In this document: positions 1 to 23,718 of the stretch, one piece after another | Layout of the letters: the number at the start of each line of letters is the position of its first letter | Position numbering within the stretch: the stretch's first letter is position 1 | From: Sialis fuliginosa | Taxonomy: Eukaryota > Arthropoda > Insecta > Megaloptera > Sialidae | Assembly (NCBI GenBank): GCA_961205875.1 | Contig: OY540810.1 | Coordinates: forward strand, 16,058,001-16,122,000 | Length of the DNA: 64,000 nt | Reading direction: 5' to 3' | Notes under the pieces: generated by a model | The model's input: only the letters and a program-made list of their open reading frames with translations | What the model was told of the DNA's origin: nothing | Database searches by the model: none | Program-made: the position numbers and the translations under genes

Positions 1-25
1 ATCATTGACATTATCAATAATATAT

Positions 26-184
26 CCTTGGCACTTTATCTGTCACCACTTCGACCTTAAAAATTTATTATATGTAATTCAATACAAGTGGCATGTTAGC
101 TGCGTCGAAACGGTGCTGCGTTTTGACACAGTTAACATGTAATAGATTTGTAAGGATGAAGAGGAAGTCTGTAAAGTGCCAAGG
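26..184. mobile_element. short inverted-repeat element (MITE-like)
   Basis: The 13-bp ends CCTTGGCACTTTA and TAAAGTGCCAAGG are exact inverted repeats about 160 bp apart. The interior is itself partly palindromic, with CATGTTAGCTG near 90 facing CAGTTAACATG near 130. No clear target duplication was found, so the superfamily is open. Confidence 0.5.
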
Positions 185-2188
185 CTTAAATCTGCGCGAC
201 TAGCTTTTAAGACTTTATTAAGATAATAAATTCAACATAATATAATATTATATCTATTTCAGTGATAACTTTGATAATACCTACTTTAAACTATAAGAGG
301 TTGCCCATATTTTTGTCGATAATAAAAGCGTCAAAAATGAACTTAGAGCAAAACCAATGGTACCGATGGACAGCTTAATTATTTGCCAATATTTGCGCAT
401 CTATATGACGAAACGATATTTTTCGTGAATTTTATGGGAGTTAAATAAGATTTTCCGAATTACGATTTTCAATAAGCCTGCTCATATACTCTCTATCTCC
501 ACATACTTCCACCAAATTAGCTAAAAAATGATACCAAATCATAATTTCATTCTTAATACTTACATCATATTTTATTGAAATAAACAATTGAAAACAATCA
601 AAATCAAACGAATTTTATCAAAAAAGAACAAAGAAAGTGTAAAATTATGTTTCTTGCTTGTTTTCTTTTAAAATAATTGTTTAAAATATTTCCGGGACAT
701 TTATAAGCGTATGTGGATTCATACTGACACGAAAGTGGCCGTTCCTGAAATACATACTTGTAGAATACATCAAAGTAAAGAAAATAAACAAATAATTACA
801 AAATTCTTTATTAAAAAAAGAAAATGTTTCACTGAAAAAAACATTTTTAATACATCTTCCATCTCAAAAAAATCCTGACGTAAAATATGGTATACTTTTT
901 AAATCAAAAACAATAATATATTTAGTACGAAACAAAATTATAAACATAAAATCCTTACAATAAACATTTCTAATTATTTTAAAATACAGTTTTCACAAAG
1001 TTAAGAACCATTCATACAAAAATAGTTCTTAACAAATTACCTAATATAATGTAATAACGTAATTTGAAATTCTTATTTATATCCTCAAAAATCAAGGTGT
1101 CAATGATATATTTTTTAATGTCTTCAATATGTTGATCATGAAGTATGATATTTACAAGTACAATGCTTTTTATAAATAACTGAATATAATGAAACAAGAT
1201 TAAAGCTATTTACACGTTATTATTAAATAACATTGGAACTCTTTTACTAATAAATTCGCTACTTACTTTCATGTCCATAATTCCATATTAAAAATTATTT
1301 AAACAAAGAACATTGTTACCATTCAAGTCCAAAGCATAGTATGCATTAAAAAAAAATAAGAAACAAGGACGGGATAAAGTTTGTATTGCAATTGTCAATT
1401 TTTCCACATCAATTTTTTGATAATTTCTAGGGATATTAACATTCGCCAAGTGAGATTTTTACAATACACAATTATTATAAATTATTTATCTGTGCATTTT
1501 GTTCTTAAACAAGGATATTTAAGGTTTTGTGTTATTCTTTATATTTTTTCTAAGTTGGTGTGGCCAATTAAGTCAAAAAAAATTAACAAGTGTTTCAAGG
1601 TCATCAATTAAAATTGATGAAAAAATTGACAAACGTAATATAGGCTTTATATTTATCAAAAACAGACTTTTCATAAATGACGATGATATAGTTGTTGAGT
1701 AAATTTTGTTAAATATATGGTAAAAAAATTAACTGCCATTTCATCAAATGATTCCTATTGATTAACCAATACTGTCAGTTACCTATAAATTATGGGAAAA
1801 TAAAAAAAAAAAGAAGATTTAAAAAAATCAAACTTAACCCCTCCCCCCTAAAAAATAAAACAATTATATTCAAATTAATGTAGTTTCTTACTGTATTAAT
1901 AATTTTAAGTATAGAAATTTTAATATATATAAATTTTAATGAATAATTATGTAAAATATAAAAAATATTAGAATCTGAGATAATCATCTAAAACATCACT
2001 AAAAATTTTGTGAAAAAAAATTCTACAAAAGTAGAAAAATATTTAACCAAAAATCTGAAGACAGTTCACTACCTAATTTTGGATCTAATGATACAAAAAA
2101 TTGATCATAAAATCATTTGTAAAATTTTTAAATAATCTTAAAAATATTTAATTTTGAACATGAAAAAATTACATAAATAATAATTATA

Positions 2189-2520
2189 TGTCCGGTATTA
2201 TTTGTTTACTTACAACAGCCATGTGGCAATTTTAAATTAACTTAATTATTTTTAACTAGAAATACATGAAAAAAAAAATTTTAATACGAAAGTCAAGTTA
2301 TATCAGTAGTTAGGTTCCACTATAGGCAGAGTCAGAGTTCTAAAGGTCACTGACTTCTTTCCCACCCTTCAGTTTAAGGTTAACTTTGATCTGATTGATC
2401 TTTAGCACTTGACCTTGATCTCACCTACAGTTAACCCTTACTACTGATATCAATTAATATTTTATATGGCAATTAATGATGTTATCATGCAAATAATCAA
2501 TATCAATAATACCGGATATG
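2189..2520. mobile_element. MITE with CCGGTATTATT ends, Harbinger-like
   Basis: The ends read TGTCCGGTATTATT and AATAATACCGGATA, and sub-terminal sequence is also inverted (ATATCAGTAGTTA against TTACTACTGATAT). The CCGGTATTAT terminus is shared with the elements at 27136-29375 and 29464-29795, so this looks like a divergent short member of the same family. The target duplication is unclear. Confidence 0.5.
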
Positions 2521-2609
2521 AAAAAACATAAAACTTTATAAACTAAAACTAAAGTTTTTCTTTAATACTCTCCCGGACGCGACAGAAGCATTGATAAAAA
2601 ATCAAACGA

Positions 2610-14995
<12,386 letters not shown>

Positions 14996-15697
14996 TGTGA
15001 ATAATTTCAGGTTCTACTCCTCACGTCAACACAGTTTTACATTTTTTTAAATTTCACTGATGCAGCTAAAACCCAAACAACAGTAAACAAATGTATTAAT
15101 CATCTGTTGAATCATATTTCTTGTGATTACAAAAATGTACACTCTGCATCAAAATATTCGACAGGAAGTAAATAACCGCTAAAACATTTTTGTACATTCA
15201 CAAACACACATCATACAAACACGCGTTATTACTTGTGTGTTTACAGAAGTAAATTTCAATGATATAATTTACACATACCTAATTACAATAATAACACTTT
15301 TACAGCTATTACAGCAATAACAATAATTATATCCGCCATTTCTATCGGACATGTCAAGAAGGGTCATTAACATTGTTTTTAAAAGTCCCTACAATAAAAT
15401 TAATTTTAAAATTTAATTATGAACATTGTATTCGTTTTTCTGGTGAAAATATTTTCCGTTTTAAGAAAATAATCATAAAATAGAGAGTCAAAATTAATTT
15501 ATTGAATTAAAATTTGAATTGAAGAATAACAATACGGTAACGGGTAAGTACGATACTTGCCATACCTACAGTTTTATCGCAATACCACACCTGTATCGCA
15601 TGTTCTTTATGTCATAATTTTTATTAAATGAAATTTAACCGTAAAATGTAATGGAATTAATTAAAAAAATATACTACTGTATTTAATTTGACTAATA
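14996..15697. promoter_or_regulatory. shared divergent promoter region of PI3K (-) and Nsun5 (+)
   Basis: About 700 bp separate the two outward-pointing start codons. The region is AT-rich with no open frame and no recognisable mobile element. No TATA box at a convincing distance was seen for either gene, as expected for housekeeping promoters. Both 5' UTRs must lie here. Confidence 0.5.
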
Positions 15698-18600
15698 ATG
15701 TTTGACCATTCAGTAAAAGTACCACAAATATATAAAAAAGCAGCTCAAATATTTAAAGAAGTTAAGGAAGAAGGTGGCAGCGTTAAACATCTTGTATATG
15801 AAAACTGCAACAAACATTTAGTAAGTAAAAGTATAAAACCAATTCCGACTTATTAATCAACATTTTTTTATTTTATAGAATCTCAAAGGTCTATATGCAT
15901 TAGTTATAAAATCATTACAATGTGCACATCATCTTGACAATGTGATTAACTCATCTGAAATTTTACAAAAAGAGCCTCGATTAGATCCATGGTTAGCAAA
16001 AGTCTTGATAACTGAATTATTTTGGGGGAAAAAACGGATGTCAGGGGAATCAAAACCAGTTAAAACAATACTTAGTTATCAAGATCTATTAGAAAAATTT
16101 GTATCAAAGATTCACGTTCATCAAATTAACAAAGGTACATAGTTTTTTTTAATTTTTTTCAGGTTCATGAGTAATACAATAACTAAATAACAATGGAAGT
16201 ACAATCTAACGAACCTCTCTTTCCACCCCAAACGAGGCAAGCAGGATTAGCGTTATTTTATTTACTGTTATACAGCATGGCAATGTTTACGCTACCTTTC
16301 GTTTCATTCTTTTTTGTGCGGCATTATTTAAAAGATACGTTCCATATAGAAGGATTTGCAAACACGGCGTGGTCTGTCTTTGCTGCTGTTATTACAGTAA
16401 ATGTAATCATTATATCATATGCTTATAAAGGATTTCACGAGCATGAACCTGATAATGACCAAAATGTTATCGATCAGTCTAAACAAGATTAATTGTTATT
16501 ATTTTATTATTATTAATTGTTTGTAATAAGTAATTCTGTAATTAACATATAAGCTATGTAATAATGATTGTAAAAGTGTATAATATTTGTATTAAAGATT
16601 TTAAATCACATCATTGCCTAATTTTTACTGTAGACATCTTTACTACAAATGAAAAATTTTGATCTTAATAATTTTTGATTGAAAATTAACTCATAAAATA
16701 TAAAATTACTTACATATTTCTTACATATATTTATAGCATCGAAACCTCGATACATACGAATCAACACTTTACTGATGAGCGTCTCCGACGCCATCGATGG
16801 GTTCTGTGACGAAGGCTGGACGTTTGTTCAATCATCACGAGATAATTATAATGAATACTTAGAAACAATAAAGTCGCTAGAACCAAATCAATTTACCACA
16901 GACATTCACGTCGACTGTTTACTTGTTTTCCCATCAGGAACTCATTTCTACGAACATGAATGTTACCATAACGGTAGTATTTATTTACAAGACAAGGCAA
17001 GTATAAAGAACTTCTAAAAAATGTCAATTTCTTGATATTAACATGACACATTTTCAGGCTAGTTGCCTTCCAGCTTTCCTTTTAAACCCGCCTCCCGGGA
17101 GCACAATCCTAGACATGTGTGCAGCGCCTGGAATGAAGACGACACAACTCGCGGCAATCATTGAAGACAAAGGTACAATATATTCTGTTGAAAGAGATCA
17201 ACGCCGTTTCCAAGCGCTTACCAAAATGATTGAAATAAGTCAAGCTACATGCATTAAAACTATCAATCGAGATATCACAACAATCACTTCAGAGCAATGT
17301 CCTGATGTTGAATATGTTTTAGTGGATCCAAGTTGCACAGGATCAGGTAAATAAAACACTCTCATAGCTAAACCCAAAGATAAAATTGAGTTTGAAGAAA
17401 TAAACATTTGATTTAAATACAAACCAGGTTGATAAATCTGATGTAGCTACTAGCTAGACTATATTAAAATGATATTTGTGTATTTCAGGAATGCAAGATC
17501 GTCGTCCTGAAATATTAGAACAAGATAAAAATATTGCTTATCGAATAGAGAAGCTTGCTGGTTTTCAAATAGTAATTTTGAAACATGCTTTGCATAATTT
17601 TCCAAAAGCCAAAAGAATTATATATTCCACGTGTTCTATTTATCCAGAAGAAAATGAAGAAGTAGTAGAAAGAGCGTTAAATTCTACAAAAAAGTATAAA
17701 CTTGTTAATTTAAAAAAGGTACTGAAAGATCAGTGGATAAATGTAGGGTCATCGAAATATAAAGCTGGCAAACGTTGTATATATTCATACATGGAAAGTG
17801 ATTTAATAAACGGTTTCTTTATCGCAATGTTTGAAAGGGTGGATAATGAAGATGCGAGGTATGAAGAAAACGTAGAAATGGAAAATGGACAAATTCATGA
17901 TAAAAATACCCAGGATATAGAATATAAAAAAGAAAACAAGAAAAGACAGAATTCTAGTGATTTGAAAACGGATCTTTCTGAAAATAAAAAGAAAAAAAAG
18001 AAACGTGATATTGAAGAAAATAAAGAAAATGATTCTCAACCACAAGATCAAAAAATAAATAAAAATCGTAAATCAGAAAAAATTGAAAACGAGTTATTAT
18101 TAGAAAACATTTCAATTAAGAGGGAGGAAAAGAAGAAAGATGTTGAAGTAAGTAATGAAAACGGTTCTCAACAGGTCGCCAGTAAAAATCATAAATTGGA
18201 AACCGTTAATACTGAAAATGATGCATTTAAAATGAAGAAGAAAAAGAAAAAAGAGGTTGAACCAGAAGCAGATAGCACTGAAGTAATTGAAAAGGTCCAA
18301 AAGAAGAAAAAGAAACAAGATATTGAAGAAAATAATTTTCAAGATGATAAAAATCATAAATCGGAAACCGTTAATACTGAAAATATAATATTCATGGAAA
18401 ATGATATGATTAAAAAGAAGAAAAAGAAAAGAGACATTGAATCAGAAGCAAATAGTGCTGGACTAAATGAAAAGCCCAAAAAAAAAAAGAAACAAGATAA
18501 TGAAGAAAATGATTTTCGAAAACGGATAGACAATGATAACCATAAATCGGAAACTAGTAATACTAAAAATAAAATACTCTTGGAAAATGATATGTTTAAA

Positions 18601-18792
18601 AAGAAGAAGAAAAAGAAAAAAGAAGCTGAATTGAAAGCAGATAGTGCTGATGTAAACAAAAAGCTTAAAAAGAAGAAAAATAAATATGATGTTGAATTAG
18701 AAACAGTGAGTTTCCCTGAAGTAAACAATGAAATAATATTGAATAATAATTCGATCAAAAAGAATAAAAAGAAAAGACATATTGAATCGTAA
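15698..18792 (+). CDS. Nsun5: NSUN5-type rRNA cytosine-C5 methyltransferase with lysine-rich tail
   Basis: Nucleolar enzyme that methylates a conserved cytosine in large-subunit rRNA using S-adenosylmethionine. Exons 15698-15820, 15879-16134, 16737-16996, 17058-17346 and 17489-18792 join in frame (743 residues). The methyltransferase core shows the SAM motif LDMCAAPGMKTTQLA in exon 4, motif IV DPSCTGSG across the exon 4/5 junction, and motif VI YSTCSIYPEENEE with the catalytic Cys. The third intron is GC-AG (AAG|GCAAGT). After about residue 430 a tail of some 310 residues consists of about 3.5 degenerate units of 54-62 residues with KKKKKK runs, whereas NSUN5 in vertebrates ends soon after the core. 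Intron 2 contains Vma21. The stop at 18790 looks secondary: a hAT insertion follows immediately, and the same frame continues beyond it to 19619. Confidence 0.92.
16153..16162 (+). promoter_or_regulatory. candidate splice acceptor feeding Vma21
   Basis: A T-rich tract ending in CAG stands 30 nt before the Vma21 ATG. Joining Nsun5 exon 1 or exon 2 to this point closes the Nsun5 frame within a few codons (after exon 2 as Gly-Ser-stop), so such a transcript would serve Vma21 rather than NSUN5. Inferred from sequence only. Confidence 0.4.
16193..16492 (+). CDS. Vma21: VMA21, V-ATPase assembly factor, nested in the Nsun5 intron
   Basis: Small ER membrane protein that chaperones assembly of the V-ATPase Vo sector. 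The single-exon frame encodes 99 residues, the family's usual size. It has two membrane segments, about residues 20-44 (ALFYLLLYSMAMFTLPFV) and 57-80 (WSVFAAVITVNVIIISYAY), separated by a short polar loop. It ends in KQD, like the human protein as I recall it. It lies on the same strand as Nsun5, between its exons 2 and 3. Only 58 bp separate exon 2 from the ATG, so the transcript very probably starts upstream in Nsun5. A good acceptor (TTTTTTTCAG) at 16153-16162 leaves a 30-nt leader. An ATTAAA poly(A) signal lies at 16591-16596, before Nsun5 exon 3. Confidence 0.93.
   Translation: MEVQSNEPLFPPQTRQAGLALFYLLLYSMAMFTLPFVSFFFVRHYLKDTFHIEGFANTAWSVFAAVITVNVIIISYAYKGFHEHEPDNDQNVIDQSKQD
16591..16596 (+). 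terminator. ATTAAA poly(A) signal for Vma21
   Basis: This common variant poly(A) signal lies about 100 bp after the Vma21 stop and inside Nsun5 intron 2. Use of it would release a short Vma21 mRNA; splicing past it would give Nsun5. Confidence 0.5.
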
Positions 18793-18800
18793 ACTGCGTA

Positions 18801-19502
18801 TAGGGTTGCCAGAAGCTCAAGATGAAAAAAGAGAACTAGTTCATTAAAAAAAGAGGACAAAAAGAGAACAAATTGAAAAAATCAAAAAATTTATATTATG
18901 GTTTACGGAAATCGATAAAATTGGTCAAATATATAAACATATTATATTTTTATTAAATAAATATTTCTTTTTCTGATTTTAAATACTTTACATATTCAAT
19001 TATTAAACACATTTTGAAGTTATTTTATTTATTATTATACAGTTATGTTATCTATAAAACCCTGTGTCCACGATACAAGAACTTGGTACTAAATTTCGGA
19101 CCAAGTTATTGGATAATAACTTACAGTCACTTTATAATCTTACTTATATTATTTAAAATAATATTTAAATTAATAAAATTAAATTGTTTTAAAAAATTCC
19201 ACAATAAATGTAATGTATTCACTATTCACCAAAATCCAAAAATGATAGTACATAATAGTACCTACATATGACATTCAAATTGGAATTCGTCTACAATTGA
19301 ATTTGTATCACGACATTTGTGATTAGTTAGTAAATACAGTTTAGGTACCTTGAAGTTTTATAAGTACAAAAATTTAAATCAAAATATGCCCAATTAAAAA
19401 AAGAGAACAAAAGAGGACATTTCAATATAAAAAAAGAAAAAGAAAGATCCAAGCTAAAAAAGAGAACATGTTCTCTTTAAAAGAGACATTCTGGCAACCC
19501 TA
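18801..19502. mobile_element. hAT-type MITE inserted at the 3' end of Nsun5
   Basis: The termini TAGGGTTGCCAGAA and TTCTGGCAACCCTA are inverted and flanked by the perfect 8-bp duplication ACTGCGTA (18793-18800 and 19503-19510), the hAT signature. The 702-bp interior has no transposase but carries repeated AAAAGAGAACA/AGAGGACA text near both ends. It begins 8 bp after the Nsun5 stop codon. Confidence 0.85.
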
Positions 19503-19619
19503 ACTGCGTATAACAATGAAATAAATTATGAAAATGATTTTGAGAGTATGATAAATATTAAAGAACTAAAAATGACGAAGTTATCAACAAAAAAAATATG
19601 GGATGCACGCCGAAAATAA
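19503..19619 (+). pseudogene. displaced former C-terminus of NSUN5
   Basis: If the hAT insertion and one copy of its duplication are removed, the Nsun5 frame runs from the TAA at 18790 straight into 38 further codons ending in KKIWDARRK and a stop at 19617. The first codons (T-A-Y-N-N-E-I) resemble the ET..NNEI phrase of the preceding tail repeat (around 18702-18730). That suggests the TAA replaced a sense codon such as GAA. The sequence is therefore probably old coding DNA now in the 3' flank. Inference from frame and repeat phase. Confidence 0.55.
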
Positions 19620-20632
19620 AATATCAATATTTATATTATATGTCCAATGCTGATGTCTACCAAATCAATGAAATTTTTATAATATTTTTTAAATAAAAAT
19701 AATTACGATAATAGTTAATTGTTTTATTACATGATACAGTTTTATTAGGTCATTTTTCCACACACCAGTATTCTCAGTTCCGGTGCAGTTGAGTTTTAGC
19801 TGTGGTGATAGAAACATGTCTAGTGTTCAATAAGCGTTACCTTATTGGGTTATTATACATCAGAATGAAGATATAAATCACAAATATAAAATATCTGCCT
19901 TGGGAACCACGGGACTTTCTTATATGTAATCCTAACAGTGAATAGTATAATAATATGTGATTCTTATTTTATTAAAACATTTCTGACAAACTAACAAGAT
20001 AGAATACAATGAATAATATAGGTCATATTATTCTCTACATTATATAACAAATGATTTTTTTTTAACGTAATAACTGAAAACAGATGTTCACTCTTGTAAA
20101 TTTTCGAATTATTTTTTAAATAAAAAAATGTTTTAGATAAAAAATGTCGAGTATGTTATTATCTATAATTTATTCCCCATACATTTTTTTCCAACATTTA
20201 TGATTAGCCAGAAAGAATTTTTTTATGTAATTATTTAGACTCGCCTACACTGTTCAATTCAATCTCAGTATTACGTTTAAGAAAGTCTCATGGTACCTAC
20301 GGCAAACACACACACACTGTTCAATCTCTGTAATACGTAGTCCCCTGACACTAATGGCAGATATTTCTCCTCTGTTATAAACCATTTGAATTATAATAAA
20401 AATTTTTTTTCAAAAATTCATTTTTACGAAAAAATGAATAGAACATAAATTTATAGATAATGATATTGCCTACAATTTTTAACTTGACCATTTTTCTCTA
20501 TTTCGCACTGTTTCAGAGTAATTCAAAAATCGACGTAGGTACACATCCGTATCCGGTTGAAAGATCGTTTTCAAAAATAGGACGTTTTCTTCCCAGACAA
20601 AAATTAAAAAATATAAAATTTCATCCTTCTAC
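19620..20632. other. intergenic DNA, nothing recognised
   Basis: AT-rich sequence with poly-T runs and a short CA tract (about 20309-20320). No gene, RNA or clear mobile element could be supported. Confidence 0.5.
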
Positions 20633-21337
20633 CCCTAACGGTTTTGATCATACACGGTTTACACGCGGTATACACGCAGTATACACGCTGATTATTGCGC
20701 TTTTATGGGGTGTAGTCACCGTGTATATGACGTTGGGAATTTTTTATACGGCGTTTATGCGATGTATACACGCCGTTTACACGGTGATTATTCCGAATGT
20801 ATCGCGTTTTCATACGTGTAGTAGACGTGTAACTAATAGAATTTACACAGTGATTACGTCGAATAAACCGTGTATGTTAACAGTATTTATACTTACAGCC
20901 CTACTTTTCGTTTAAAAAAACAAGTAACATTTATAGCCTTTATAAAAACCACAAACATGATTCCCTAGCGGGAGGTAACTTGCGGTTTGTGTTTTTTTGT
21001 AGCGTATAAACTTCGCATATACACCGAATTTACACGAAGAATAACTTCTTGGTATACCCAGTACATTGTGTTTTTACCGAGTTTTTACTCAGTGTTTACA
21101 CGCGTAAACACTGTATAACACAAGTGTTTACTCAGAGTTTACTGCGTATGAATCGCGTGTATACCGCACTATACACAGTGTAACGCGCGTATATAATTTT
21201 CCCAAGCACACGCCGTATACCGGGTGTTTACACGGTTGTTACACAGACTTTATGCGCATACAGCGTTTACACGCCATATACTGTGTGTATACTGCGCGTA
21301 TACACACAGTATACGCGTGTACCCGAATCCGTTAGGG
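20633..21337. mobile_element. palindromic element rich in ACACGC/GTGTAT repeats
   Basis: The ends CCCTAACGGTTTTG and a matching inverted CGAATCCGTTAGGG bracket about 700 bp filled with alternating copies of TACACGC, GTATACAC and TTTACACGG. Many are inverted to one another, and an inner hairpin lies around 20950-20990. The alternating pattern leaves few stops and so opens a spurious frame. No transposase and no clear target duplication were found. Confidence 0.55.
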
Positions 21338-21538
21338 ACGATTTGTCATATTTGAGTTACAGACACACAGACATCATAAAATAGTCAGAATGGATTCAGG
21401 GAAGGTAAAAATGGATAATTCCATCAAAATCCGGATTTCGAAAAAATCGGCTTCACTATACTTATACTATATGTATATTTCATATACGTATAAGAAAGTA
21501 AAAAGGCAGTATTGGGTACATCCTCTGTTGACTGTAAT

Positions 21539-21697
21539 GGCAGCCACACACGTTACGATATCTTGCGCAAGTATACAGTAACGTGTGTGGGAAGATTTTT
21601 GCGCAAATTTCTAGACTTGTTGTTTTAAAAATTTTCGATTCCGAAACTTGTGCAAACCTACGTTTGCCCAAGTTTACTTGAACGTGTGTGGCATGCC
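21539..21697. mobile_element. TTAA-type MITE, GGYAGCCACACA family, copy 2
   Basis: Shares GGCAGCCACACACGTTACGATAT and inner TTGCGCAAGTATA with the copy at 7573-7810, but is shorter (159 bp), consistent with an internal deletion. The right end is GTGTGTGGCATGCC. No target duplication is evident. Confidence 0.55.
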
Positions 21698-22033
21698 GCG
21701 TTTGAAGTTTCAGTGGTATCCTGCTTATATGCACGGTCGATTTTGCACCAAAATTACGAGTGAGAGACGTGGAGTTTGAGAGAATTTGGAAGAATTTATA
21801 AATATTTACAGAAATTAAAAATAATAATAATAAAAAGTAAAGACTATCATAATAGGGGTGAAAAATAATAAATAAATAGTTATGCCAATCTTTGGGTGCA
21901 AATTTTAATTAATTTAATAAATTGATGTGCGAATAATAAAAAAAGACCCCTTACCAGATTTTTATCTGGTAACAGGAGTATAATTTATTTATTCTTCATA
22001 AATACATCAATTAACATATTTCATTATATTATA
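21698..22033. other. intergenic DNA, nothing recognised
   Basis: AT-rich spacer between two element copies; no gene or RNA visible. Confidence 0.5.
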
Positions 22034-22535
22034 CTAGCTGCTACCCGCGGCTTCGCTCACGTGGATTTCGAAACCCCCATCCCCATGATATTTTTTCCGC
22101 CGAATCGAATGAAACTAATTACAACCCTTCATATGTGACAGGGGGTAAAATATTAAATTTTTCTTATTTTTAGTGTTCTTTCATTATACAAAATCGTAAA
22201 TATCTCGGCTCTCTCTATGAGAGATAGAGGGTTGTTTTCCCCCCTAAAACCCCCGTCACCGTGGTATTTTTCCCGCCGGATCGAATAAAACCACTTACAA
22301 CCCTTCATATGTATCGGGGGGTAAAATATTAATTACTAAAAAAAAATTAAATTTTTCCACCCCCTTGCAATTTCTTAGGGGTTGAATTTTTGAGATACGA
22401 AATGACCTATGTCTGTCCTCGGGATGCAAGCTATCTCACTGCCAAATTTCATCAAGATCGGTTCAGCGGTTTAGCCGTGAAAAGGTAACAAACAGACAGA
22501 CAGACAAACACACTTTCGCATTTATAATATTATTT
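22034..22535 (+). mobile_element. RTE-like LINE 3' region, copy 2
   Basis: Starts CTAGCTGCTACCCGCGGCT and ends with the phrase GGTTCAGCGGTTTAGCCGTG, then repeated CAGACAGA and CTTTCGCATTTATAATATT. The interior repeats a short unit (CCGCCGGATCGAAT with ACAACCCTTCATATGT) twice. This is the common 3' portion of insect RTE-type retroelements; the reverse transcriptase part is absent. Confidence 0.55.
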
Positions 22536-23718
22536 GAAATAACATTTTATGAATATTAAAAATAATTTCATTTTTGGTTTTTATGCTCGTGTCTTTCAAA
22601 AAGTCATCTAAGTTAATTCAGTGTCTCTATATTATTAGCTTGTCTCGTAAATCCTTTGTACAATTAATTACAATTAACAATTATATATTTATTTATTAAT
22701 ATTATATATGTACCTACATTTCGTATTAAAATTGATGAACCTTTTTTAAATCAAATATAGTTGTAAATTGAATGAACTTTGCCACTTTTAGATGCACGAT
22801 GTTCAGTTCACAGAGACAGATCGTACAGATGTACAAATTCAAACAACAATTAAAAAAATATCATTTAAAATTACGACAATGTTAATTATTAATTAAATAA
22901 ATTCTTCTAATATTTATATATGATTACAAAATAATATAATAAAATACTTATGTAGGTAAAAATATTGATATATCAATAACTTTAAGTTTTAAATTTTAAT
23001 GTATTACCTATATTATGCCGATTGTTAGTCATTCGAATGCTGTGATTGTTTGTCTTCATTTTTTTTGACAAATTTATGTACGAACATTTAAATTATTTAT
23101 TACTTTATAGTTGTGCATATTTTTTCATTCGTTATGTTCTTTATATTTCTTTTTTGTTATATTTTATTGTTGATATTAAACACATTTACTTCAAAATTTT
23201 AAATGACTGACATTTAAAAATAATCAATAAAATATAACGTATCCATAGTTACGACATTTGCAATTAATTTAGTAGATGCTTAAAGCGCATTATATGTAAA
23301 TGTATTTTGTTTATTTTCTCCTCTTTAACATATCTTTTTCAATAATCAGACACGGGTTCATGGTTGTCAATTAACCAAAGTATTTAAAAAAAATAAAAAA
23401 AATCTAAAATCGATTTTCATTTTGATAGTTTTTTACATCAAAACTTTTTTGTTTGTTTTTTTTTCATTTTTTTTAAATCTGAAATTTGAACCTTACATTA
23501 TATCGCCTAAGGAATATAAAAAAATAATAAAAAAATTGTAACTTTTTTTTTGAAAAATTGGAGGCCCCTTGTCACCCCATTTATAAACTTTTTCAAAAAA
23601 GGCCCACTAGTTGTTATTTTTTACCCTCAAGGAATGTATATACCAAATTTCAAGGTTCTCCGATGAGTGGAAATGGTCAAAAAAATGATTATCAGTGAGT
23701 GAGTGAGGACACTTCGTT
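22536..23718. other. intergenic AT-rich DNA, nothing recognised
   Basis: Long AT-rich stretch with poly-T runs. The part near 23630-23700 (TCAGTGAGTGAGTGAGG) resembles a retroelement tail, but nothing can be assigned with confidence. Confidence 0.45.

Larger units (their letters stand above)
1..2609. other. intergenic AT-rich DNA downstream of the PI3K gene
   Basis: No convincing gene is visible. The stretch holds poly-A/T runs and short random ORFs, plus two small inverted-repeat elements listed separately (26-184 and 2189-2520). The part nearest 2609 should be the 3' UTR of the minus-strand PI3-kinase gene. Confidence 0.6.

Noticed and set aside
17803..18860. Minus-strand frames rich in Phe/Leu opposite Nsun5 exon 5
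   Set aside because: Antisense shadow of the AAG/AAA lysine codons; the plus strand has clear methyltransferase homology and splice continuity.
20460..20915. 151-residue plus-strand open frame
   Set aside because: Most of it lies in the palindromic ACACGC/GTGTAT block; repeated HAVYT-type words come from the DNA repeat, and there is no family resemblance.
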